Assembly (NCBI GenBank): GCA_902729315.2
Contig: LR746274.1
Location: 6,941,037 to 7,005,036, forward strand
From: Spirodela intermedia
Taxonomy: Eukaryota; Streptophyta; Magnoliopsida; Alismatales; Araceae
Direction: 5' to 3'
Length of the DNA: 64,000 nucleotides
The notes under the pieces are model-generated. The model did no database searches. It saw only the letters and a program-made list of their open reading frames with translations, and was not told where the DNA came from. Below, piece after piece: positions 54,985 through 64,000 of the stretch; positions within the stretch are counted from its first letter, which is position 1, and every line of letters begins with the position of its first letter. A program made the translations under genes and the position numbers.

Positions 54985-56011
54985 ATCACTAGTGAAGGAT
55001 TAAGCAACCAGAATCGCTAGATCATCGGTAAAAAAATTGTCAATGCGATTTGCGAACTATTGTTACTAAAATTGATGAACGATTTGTAATAAAAAGATCA
55101 CAAATCCATCGAGTAAAGCATCTCCGATTGATCGACGAACAAGTCGTTGTCAAGAAGAGGGCGATCGCCTAGGAGACGAGTCACCACCTCTTGAGAGTGT
55201 ACTAGATGCGATGAAGAGCCTCTTCTTACTGTGTGGACTTGAGGATGAAACTCCGTGACACATGCCTCACCTCTATCTATCTCTTCTCTGTCAGGTGACA
55301 ACTTTACCGGGTAACAATCGTCAGAGATGATTCGATGACCCATTTCATTGATCCCTAGACTTTGTAAAGAGATCTAGAGATTGCCCACGTTGTCTTTATC
55401 GAAGGAGAGCCTTCGAGGCCATAGACACTGCACGACAATCCTCCCGAATGCTCAAGATTCCGGTGCATCGCCGACGCATTGCTGTCGTGACACCGGAACT
55501 TTATTTTCTTACTTTCAACTTAATTTTTACTTCATTTAGTGATAATTTGTGTGATTTAAATTTATAAAGTTATACTTCATTCAGTTACGTTCTTCTAGTT
55601 TTTACAGATTTTAATTTGATTAATTAAATTGTTTGTAATTGCTTACGTAAGAATTGTCAGGTGGAACTCTGTTTCCGCCTGATTCACATTCGCTAGGCAT
55701 TGACGTCATCTTGATGTCTGCACCCTTATTTCTCTTTTTTGTGAATTTTAAATATATTTTATTTTCATTTTATAATATAAAATTCATAGAAAAAAGTATT
55801 CTTTGAAGAAAATTTTGAATAATTACTTGATATTCTATTACATCCCTATGATCGACCTGGAAAATTACTGCTATTTTTGAATATTTTATTGAATTATAAT
55901 TAATATATATTTTTAGAAATACTTCTAAATATCCAAAAATTGGTATTTTCTAGTTTTATAAATTTTAAATTTACATGATTTACTATACAACGACTAAGTC
56001 ATGCCAAATCT

Positions 56012-56028
56012 TGGTGCCGTTGCTAGAG
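56012..56028 (+). other. Primer-binding site (tRNA-Asp type)
   Basis: TGGTGCCGTTGCTAGAG resembles TGGCGCCGTTGCCGGGG, the complement of the plant tRNA-Asp 3' end, used by many Athila/Tat elements. It lies six bases after the LTR terminus. Confidence 0.75.
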
Positions 56029-56331
56029 ATGTATTACATAATATTTAGTATTTTTCTATTTTTCTCTTAGAGTACACAAAAAAAATTAACTCTTGTTTTA
56101 TTTTCTTCTTGCCAAAAAATAAAAAAAAAAGGAATGAAGAGAAGCAAAGTAAGGACTGGAGCATATTGAAGGATGGTAACAATTACTAAATTTTTTCCTT
56201 GAATTTATTGATTTTTTTATGCATAGTAGAAGATCCTTGCATCCAAGGTTAGAAAATCCTTTCATTATTTCATTCAAAACTAAAAATCTAAAAGAAAAAT
56301 TAATTTTTAATTAAATCAATTACCATATAAA

Positions 56332-56655
56332 TTGAGAGATATGGGTGCCCCTTTAATTTCGTGTGATATTGGTGGATCTATTTTTCAGAATGCATTACTT
56401 GACATCGGTGCTAGTATTAATTTATTACTTGAAAGTATTTATGATAAATTTAATATTATTGATCTTAAACCTTTTACTATTACCTTACAATTTGCTGATA
56501 GATCTATAAAATATCCTAAAGGTATTTTAGAAAATGGGATAGTGACAATTAAAGGGTGTAAATTTCTAGCTAATATTGTAGTGCTGGAAATAGATTTTAA
56601 TGGACAATTTTATTATATACCAATCGTCATAGGGAAACCATTTTTGCATACATAA
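56332..56655 (+). pseudogene. Aspartic protease fragment of the Athila/Tat-like element
   Basis: An open frame of 107 residues with the retroviral-type protease signature LLDIGASINLL, then LKPFTITLQFADRSIKYPKG and a terminal VIGKPFLHT, as in plant Ty3/Gypsy non-chromovirus proteases (DLGAS, LQLADRS, LGRPFL). The neighbouring frame at 56791-56991 continues with LKPLPSSLKYMFLQENN, the protease-to-RT linker pattern of the same group, and stops before any RT motif. Several stops lie between the two. No ATG or gag joins it upstream, so it is a relic. Confidence 0.75.
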
Positions 56656-56790
56656 AAGATGAATATTGATTTTTCCACAAGTATGTGAAAATTTCATGTG
56701 GAGATCAGTCAGTATAAATTAAAATTTTTGAGGTATCAAATGATCTTAAGAAATCCTAAGTATATGATTGTCATACCATAAATCTTGTAG

Positions 56791-56991
56791 ATGATTTTGA
56801 TGATCCAGATTATTGATGACTCTGTGTTGGAAGAATTAGAGGAAATAGAGAATATAAATTTGGGAGAAAAGAAAGAGGAAGATCATCTGAATTTAGAGTT
56901 GAAACCTCTTCCCTCTAGTTTAAAATATATGTTTTTGCAGGAAAATAATTCATTTCCTATTATTATTATAGCTGATTTGACTGATGAATAG
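56791..56991 (+). pseudogene. Pol linker fragment of the Athila/Tat-like element
   Basis: An open frame of about 66 codons, acidic in its first half (LEELEEIENINLGEKKEEDH) and then LELKPLPSSLKYMFL and FPIIIIADLTDE, typical of the stretch between protease and reverse transcriptase. A stop at 56989 follows, and after about 57050 no pol similarity is seen, marking the deletion point. Confidence 0.6.
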
Positions 56992-57059
56992 GAACAAGAA
57001 TTATTAGATGTACTTTTGAGCTTTCTCATTTATGAGGTTGAGGTGATGTCTTTCTGAGC

Positions 57060-58440
57060 TCTCATTTATGACAACATTTTTAATACTTAACTCTACATAT
57101 ATGCATGCTTCAATTGAAAATTATATTTTGTACATATTCTATTTCGATTTTTTTGTGTCATTGAGGACAATGTCATTTTTAAGTTAGGGGGTGAAGTATT
57201 AATTATTAATTTATGCTGTAGGAGAATTAAGAACATGTGTTTGTATTTTTTTGTTTTCATACTCACTTAGAACAACAACTAAGAAAATAAAAATAAAATA
57301 AAATTCAAAAAAACTACAACATCTATTTTCTGGTTTTCTGTCAAGAACAATAGACTGTCAAAAATAGCAAACAAAAAACAGCCTGAAATTTGAAATTCTA
57401 GAGATGTTTTTCTCACATTTCAATCCCCTAGACATATATTACTGAAATTCAAAATTACAACTATATAGATGATAGTTTTGATTTATTTTTGACCAATTTA
57501 TTGTTGCTAAAAATAGAACTAAAAATAAAAAATAGAATTGTCAAAATTATCTAATTTACAAATTTCTTACATCATATTGCATGCATGAAAAATTAAATCA
57601 ATTAGATTGATTGATACCAAAAGATATTAGGAAGATTATTATAGAGTCAAAATAATGATCTAGTAGCATGAAATGTTGGAATACTCCTTGGATACATAAT
57701 AGATAACATGAATTTGATTTTACAGATTTTTACTTCATGATCTTGATGGATAGTATTTACTTGATGTGAAAATTTGATTGATCATTTGAGTTTAATGGAG
57801 ATTTTTGCACCTTGATCTATAGGACTTGTGAGGGGAAATCATTTATTTATAAAAAAAAAAAGAAGGGAGCAATGTGAAAAATCTAGAAATGAAGAGTACA
57901 CATGGGTAAGAGACATCATTCTCATTGTCAAAAATCGTGCATAGAAAAATACTTGCTGCAAAATAAGTGGATAATGTGAAAGTCTTGAAAATGAAGAGTA
58001 CACATGGAGGGTGTGAGACATTATTCTTATTGCCGAAATTTGTCTATAAGAAAAGCTACTTATCTACTATATATCTACAAAAGAAAAAAAAGAGAAAGAA
58101 ATATAGTGCATAACTTCAAAAATCAAGCCATGGAAAAAGGAAAATGTAGGATCAATATTATTCTTAGATGAGTATTGATAATTGGAACATCTTGTAAATA
58201 TATCTATGAGTGAAGAACTGATAAAGATGTGAATAGAAGAAGTGAAGTCTAGATTGTTATTCCAAGGAGTGCTTAAACATTTAAGTACTTGACATCATTC
58301 TTAAATACTTCATATAAGAATCCAAAGTGTCTAAAGGTGCATCATTTCTAACTGTATTTTTTTATGCATTGAAATATGATGTTTGAGATTTGTAAATTTT
58401 TATTTTCTTAATTCCATTGCTAAGGGACTAGCAATGATTT
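57060..58440 (+). other. Noncoding 3' internal region of the Athila/Tat-like element
   Basis: About 1.4 kb of AT-rich sequence between the truncated pol fragment and the PPT. A PPT-like AAGTTAGGGGGTG occurs at 57181-57193. Two similar segments with AAAATCTAGAAATGAAGAGTACACATGG-type sequence (about 57875 and 57985) form a short diverged direct repeat. No gene is seen. Confidence 0.5.
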
Positions 58441-58453
58441 AAGTTGGGGGGTG
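58441..58453 (+). other. Polypurine tract of the Athila/Tat-like element
   Basis: AAGTTGGGGGGTG lies immediately before the TGATAAG start of the 3' LTR, the expected position for plus-strand priming. Confidence 0.75.
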
Positions 58454-59475
58454 TGATAAGTCTTCATTATTATGAGTTAATAATTAGTAAATAATATAGT
58501 TTTAGCCTTAACTCATAATAAATAGACTTATATTTATGTTAAAGTGTGAAAAGTAGTTTTTAGTTGATTAATGTGAATTTTTGGCTAATTATGTAATTTT
58601 ATACAAATTTATATAATTTTTACAGTCTTACTTTTGAGATAAATGAAGAAAAAGAAATAAAAATAAAAATATAGCAAAATGGGGGGTACCCGTTGGCCTA
58701 CCGGGCCCGCAAGTGGGTCAGAAGCGCAGTCGGGGAGGAGCCGCAAGCAAAGGCTTGAGCAGCTAAGACCAATAGGGGCACGTGTGCACCACTCTCCTTC
58801 TACATCATTAGTGGCCAGCTGGCTGTGGGGCAAGGAGTGGTTGTACACACAGGAGAGAAGGACTTGCTTGCAAATGTAATATTAGTAAATATTTGCCTAA
58901 AACTTTGGCGCACAAGCAATGTGAGACTAAACCCGCATCACACCTTCCTTAGAAAGGCTTCGATGATTTCAATACCAACAATACCCCTTATTTATAATAG
59001 AGATATACCATGATGACATCATTTGCTAAGGGCATTAGAGTACTTATTTCAATCTCTCATGCAAGTAGGTACCCAGCATAGGTTTGAATCCTCCTAGAGC
59101 CAGAACTCATATTTTTTATTTAATTATCGTGACTTTCTTGTAGATCGCCAATGAAGGATTAAGCCGCTAGAATTGTTGGATCATCGGTGAAAATCTCGTC
59201 AACACGATTTGCGGAGCATTGTTACTAAAATTGTTGAATAATTCACAATAAAAGGATCACGAATCCATCGAGTAAAGCATCTCCGATTAATCGACAAACA
59301 AGTTGTCATCGGGAAGAGGACGATCCGCCGGGAGACGAGTCGCCACTTCTTAAGAGCGTATTAGATACAATGAAGAGCCTCTTCTTGCTGCGCGGACTTG
59401 AGGATGAAGCTCCCTGACACACGCCCCACCTCTATCTAACTCCTCTCAGTTGGATGACAGCCGCTAGAGAGCAAC

Positions 59476-61114
59476 TGATAAGTCTTCATTATCATTAGTT
59501 AATAATTAGTAAATAATATAGTTTTAATCTTAACTCGTGATAAATAGACTTATATTTATGTTAAAGTGTGAAAAGTGGTTTTCAATTGATTAATGTGATT
59601 TTTTTGGGTAATTATGTAATTTTATACGAATTTATATGATTTTTACAGTCTTACTTTTGAGATAAATGAAGAAAAAGAAATAAAACTAAAATATTGCAAA
59701 ATGGGGGGACCCGCCGGCCAACCGGGCCCGCAAGCGGGTCGGAAGCTCAGTCGGGGAGTAGCCGCAAGTAGGGGCTCAAGCGGCTTGGACCAATAGGGGC
59801 ACGTGTGCGCCACTCCCCTTCCATGTCACCGGTGGCCAGCCGGCTGTGGGGCAAGGAGTGGTCGTACACGCGAGAGAAGGAACTTTGCTTACAAAGCTAA
59901 CATTACTATATATTCGCCCGAAAAATCTGCGCACAACCAATGTGGAACTAAACCCGCGTCACACCTTCCTCCGAAGGGGCGGACAACCGGCGCGGGTTCG
60001 AATCCTCCTAGAGTCAAAATTCATATATTTTTATCTGATTATCGCGACTTTCCTGCAGATCACCGGTGAAGGATTAAGCAACGAGAACCACTAGATCATC
60101 GGCGAAAATCTCGTCAATGCGATTCGCGGAGCATTGCTACTAAAATTGCTGAACGATTCGCGATAAAAGGATCGTGAATCCATTGAGTAAATCATCTTCG
60201 ATTGATCAACGAACAAGCCGTCGTCGGGAAGAGGACGATCCGCTGAGAGACGAGTCGCCACCTCTTGAGAGCGTACCAGATGCGATGAAGAGCCTCCTCT
60301 TGCTGCGCGGACCTGAGGATGAAGCTCCTTGACATGCGCCCCACCTCCATCCAGCTCTTCTCCGTTGGGTGACAGCTGCCAGAGAGCCACAAAGTCGCCG
60401 TTTTTCCGCTCCGCCAAGTGACAGCCGCCAGAGACAATTCGATGACCCATTTCAGTGATCTCTAGACTTCGCGAGAAGATCTAGACATTGCCCACGTCGT
60501 CTTTGTCCAAAGAGAGCCTTCGAGGCCGTGGACACTGCACAATGATCCTCCCGAACGCTCAGGATTCTGGTGCATCACCGATGCATCGCCGTCGCGATGC
60601 CGGAACTCTGTTTTCCTGCTTTCAACTTACTTTACGCTTCAGTTAGTGATAGTTTTTGTGATTTTAATTTACCAAAATATACTTTTTTCTATTACGATTC
60701 TTCCGGCTTTTACAGATCTTAATTTGATCAATTAAATCGTCTGTAATCGTTTACGTAAGAATCGTCGGGCAGAACTCTGTTTTCGCCCCATTCGTGTTCG
60801 CCGGGCGCTGACATCATCTTGACATCCGCACCCTTATTTCCATTTTTCGTAAATTTTAAATAAATTTCCTTTTCATTTCCTAGTATAAAATTCATAGAAA
60901 ATTGTATTCATTGAGAAAAATTCTGACTAATTACCAGATATTATATTACATCCCTATGATCGACCTGGAAAATTACCGCTATTTTTGGAAGTTTTATTGA
61001 ATTATAATCGATATATTTATTCAGAAATACTTCTAAATATCCAAAAATTCGTATTTTCTAGTTTTATAAATTTTATATTTGCGTGATTTAATATACAACG
61101 ACCGAGTCACATCA
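59476..61114 (+). mobile_element. Solo LTR-A nested in the 3' LTR (forward orientation)
   Basis: 1,639 bases from TGATAAGTCTTCATT to GAGTCACATCA, flanked on both sides by an exact GCAAC (59471-59475 and 61115-61119). The host LTR reads on across the insertion, from AGCCGCTAGAGA to AAAGTCGCC. It belongs to the short LTR subtype and its GC-rich segments look little decayed. Confidence 0.93.
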
Positions 61115-61841
61115 GCAACAAAGTCGCCATTTTTCTGTTCCACCAGGCGACAACTGTCGGAGATGATTGGACAACTCTTTTCATTGATATCTAGACTTCA
61201 CAAGGAGATCTAGAGATTGTCCACATCATTTTTGTCCAAGGAGAGCCTTCGAGGCTGTGGACACTACATGATGATCCTCCCGAACGCTCAAGATTCCGGT
61301 GCATCGCTGACGCATCGCCACTACGACACTAAAACTCTATTTTCCTGCTTTGAACTTAATTTCTACTTCATTTAGTGATAATTTGTGTGATTTAAATTTA
61401 CCAAGTTATACTTCATTCAATTACGATTCTTTCGGCTTTTACAGATTTTAATTTGATCAATTAAATCGTTTGTAATCACTTACGTAAGAATTGCTGAGTA
61501 GAACTCTGTTTTTGCCCAATTCGCATTTGCCAGGCGTTGACGTCATCTTGATGTCTACACCCTTATTTTTCTTTTTTGTGAATTTTAAATATATTTAATT
61601 TTCATTTCGTAGTATAAAATTCATAGAAAATAGTATTCTTTGAGAAACATTCTGAATAATTACCCGATATTAGATTACATCCCTGATAGACCTGAAAAAT
61701 TACTGCTAGTTTTAGAAGTTTAATTGAATTATAATTGATATATTTGTTTAGAAATACTTCTAAATATCTGAAAATTTATATTTTTTAGTTTTATAAATTT
61801 TAAATTTGCGTGATTTACTATATATTTATTAAATCACGTTA

Positions 61842-62457
61842 GAGGTCAAATATGTCATTGTGTTACAACCAAGTTCATGTAAATAATATTTATAAAACCT
61901 TAGGATCAATCTTAAGGAAGCATGGGTAATGAGAGTAAGAATTTTACTTAATTTATTACTTATATATAGATATACTTGAGATTGTGAAGGGTAGAATTAA
62001 TCTAAGAAGGGTAAAGACAAGAAAAATAGAAAGTGTGAGAATGAGGAGAGAATAGAACTAATATAATGGAACTAAGAGTTACTACTAAAGAGTTAATCTA
62101 GAATAAATGATAAAACTAATTTGAACTAAGAGTTAATCTATCTATATAGAAGATTACAAGAATGTCCTAGATTTAGATCTTACACAGACCTTGTTATGCA
62201 TTAGTCCTAGGACAAGTAATGCTTGATCTGCGATGATCTTGATGCGATCTAGGTAGTCTCTTCACCACAATGATCTTAGGCATGAGAATGCCATTGATCA
62301 AGTCTTGATTTCTTCTTTTTTCTTTTTTCCTTCAACTAGTTACTACTAGAGAGAGCCAAAAAGCACCTTCTAAGAGGGGGGTGAGATGCCTAAAATTTCT
62401 AGAGAATTAGGCCCTTCTAATAGATGGTTTTGATTAATAATTGACTCTCTTGATGGA
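61842..62457. other. Interval between two LTR-A insertions, no gene seen
   Basis: About 0.6 kb, AT-rich, with AAGAGGGGGGTGAGATG near 62371 that faintly resembles a polypurine tract. No coding frame. Confidence 0.5.
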
Positions 62458-64000
62458 TGACGTGACTTAGTCGTTGTATAGTAAATCATGCAAGTTTAAA
62501 ATTTATAAAACTAAAAAATATGAATTTTTGGATATTTAAAAGTATTTCTGAACAAATTTATCAATTATAATTCAATAAAACTTCCAAAAATAATGGTAAT
62601 TTTCTAAGTCGATCTCAAAGATGTAATATAATATCAAGTAATTATTCAGAATTTTCCTTAAAGAATACTATTTTCTATGAATTTTACACTAGGAAATGAA
62701 AATAAAATATATTTAAAATTCACGAAAAAAGAGAAATAAAGGTGCGGATGTCAGGATGACGTCAACACCTAACAAACATAAATCAGGTAGAAATAGAGTT
62801 CCACCCGGTGATTCTTACGTAAGTAATTATAGATGATTTAATTGATCAAATTAAGATTTGTAAAAGCCGAAAGAATCGTAATTGAATAAAGTATATCTTG
62901 GTAAATTTAAATGACACAAATTATCACTAAATGAAGCAAAAATTAAGTTGAAAGTAAGAAAATAGAGTTCCGGCGTCGTAGCAGCGATGTGTCAATGATG
63001 CACTGGAATCTTGAGCATTCGGGAAGATAGTCGTGCAGTGTCCACGGCCTCAAAGGCTCTCTTTGGACAAGGATGATGTGGGCAATCTCTAGATCTCCTT
63101 GCGAAGTCTAGAGATCAATGAAATGGGTCGTCGAATTGTCTCTGGCGGAGCGGAAAAATGGTGACTTTGTAGCTCTCCAGCGGCTATCACCCAACGAAGA
63201 GAAGCTGGATGGAGGTGGGGCGCGTGTTAGGGAGCTTCATCCTCAAGTCCGCACAACAAGAGGAGGTTCTTCATCGCATCCGGTACGCTCTCAAGAGGTG
63301 GCAACTCGTCTCTCGGTGGATTGTCCTCTTCTCGACGATGGCTTGTTCGTCGATCAATCAGAGATGCTTTACTCGATGGATTCACGATCTTTTTATCGCG
63401 AATTGTTCAGTAATTTTAGTAACAACGCTCCGCGAATTGCATTGACGAGATTTTCGCCGATGATCTAGTGATTCTAGCAGCTTAATCCTTCACCGGCGAT
63501 CTGTAGGAAAGTCATGATAATCAGATAAAAAAATATGAGTTTTGGTTTTAGGAAGATTCGAACTGGTGCCGGTTGTCCGCCTGTATGAGAGAGATTGACA
63601 TAAGTACTTTAATGCGCTTATAAAATGATGTCATCATGGTATATCTTTGTTATAAATAAGGGGTATTGTAGGTATTCACCCGAAACTTTGTGCGCTAAAG
63701 TTTCGGGTGAATATATACTAATATTATATTTACAAGTAAGTCCCTTTCTCTAGTGTGTACGACCACTCCTTGCCCCACGGTCAGCTAGTCACTAGTAATG
63801 TGGAAGGGGAGTGGCGTACATGTGCCCCTGTCGGTCCTAGCCACTCAAGCCCCTACTTGCGGCTCCTCCCCGACTGCACTTCCAACCCACTTGCGGGCCC
63901 GGTTAGCTAGTGAGTACCCCCCATTTTACTACATTTTTATTTTTATTTCTTTTTTTTCATTTATCTCAAAAGTAAGACTGTAAAAATCATATAAATTCAT
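62458..64000 (-). mobile_element. LTR-A copy, reverse, cut by window end
   Basis: Begins TGACGTGACTTAGTCG and follows the family to the window edge, where roughly the last 100-200 bases of the LTR are missing. The left flank is ATGGA (62453-62457); the matching right flank would lie outside. A 17-bp inverted repeat at 63673-63713 is peculiar to this copy. Confidence 0.85.
63673..63713. repeat. Perfect 17-bp inverted repeat (hairpin) inside LTR-A copy
   Basis: TATTCACCCGAAACTTT (63673-63689) and its reverse complement (63697-63713) flank a 7-base loop GTGCGCT. Other LTR-A copies have only the right arm here, and have about 60 other bases where the left arm stands. Confidence 0.95.

Larger units (their letters stand above)
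52649..61841 (+). mobile_element. Deleted Athila/Tat-like Ty3/Gypsy element with nested solo LTRs in both LTRs
   Basis: 5' LTR 52649-56006 (interrupted), internal region 56007-58453 and 3' LTR 58454-61841 (interrupted). Without the nested copies and one target duplication each, the LTRs are about 1,713 and 1,744 bases, agreeing with the solo copies of 1,712 and 1,704. The internal region has a tRNA-Asp-type PBS, a protease-like frame and a PPT, but no recognisable gag, RT, RNase H or integrase. Outer flanks AAAGT and GAGGT could be a decayed target duplication. The 3' LTR terminus is mutated to CACGTTA. Confidence 0.8.

Noticed and set aside
59990-60010. tRNA B-box-like GGTTCGAATCC in LTR-A
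   Set aside because: No cloverleaf, A box or acceptor stem could be placed around it, and other LTR-A copies diverge at this site; part of the LTR.

Overview
This is nuclear DNA of a flowering plant. The genes are split by GT-AG introns, the exons are GC-rich in AT-rich surroundings, (CT/GA)n tracts occur near several genes, and the right half is full of LTR retrotransposons. The very GC-rich HPPD and psaF exons suggest a monocot, but the species cannot be named from the sequence.

Positions 1-21.8 kb are gene-dense. On the minus strand lie PEX6 (peroxisomal AAA-ATPase, 12 coding exons present, 3' end cut by the window edge), an SAP30BP/HCNGP-like gene (8 exons, 495 aa) and HPPD (4-hydroxyphenylpyruvate dioxygenase, 2 exons). 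On the plus strand lies psaF (photosystem I subunit III, single exon), head-to-head with HPPD across about 2.6 kb. HPPD makes homogentisate, the precursor of plastoquinone and tocopherol; PsaF is the lumenal docking subunit of PSI. They are separate housekeeping genes, not an operon-like unit.

Positions 21.8-52.6 kb are gene-poor. Two nearly identical, intact genes for small secreted RALF-like peptides lie at 27.8 and 50.8 kb. A deletion remnant lies at 30.2 kb and a second, diverged RALF-like pseudogene at 39.4 kb. The two intact copies and the remnant share promoter and downstream sequence, so this is a segmentally duplicated, partly decayed RALF locus. An unclassified repeat, with five copies in one orientation, follows or accompanies these copies. 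The encoded peptides keep the RRIL processing site but have lost the first cysteine pair of canonical RALFs.

From 33.6 kb, and densely from 41.5 kb to the right edge, the window is shaped by LTR retrotransposons. One family (here LTR-A, about 1.64-1.74 kb, starting TGATAAGTCTTCATT and ending near CACGTCA) is present seven times: three solo or presumed solo copies on their own (the last cut by the window edge), two as the LTRs of a deleted Athila/Tat-like element at 52.6-61.8 kb, and two as solo LTRs nested inside those LTRs with 5-bp target duplications. A second, decayed Ty3/Gypsy element (42.0-47.1 kb) has an LTR-A copy inside its gag region. No CRISPR array, rRNA gene or convincing tRNA gene was seen.
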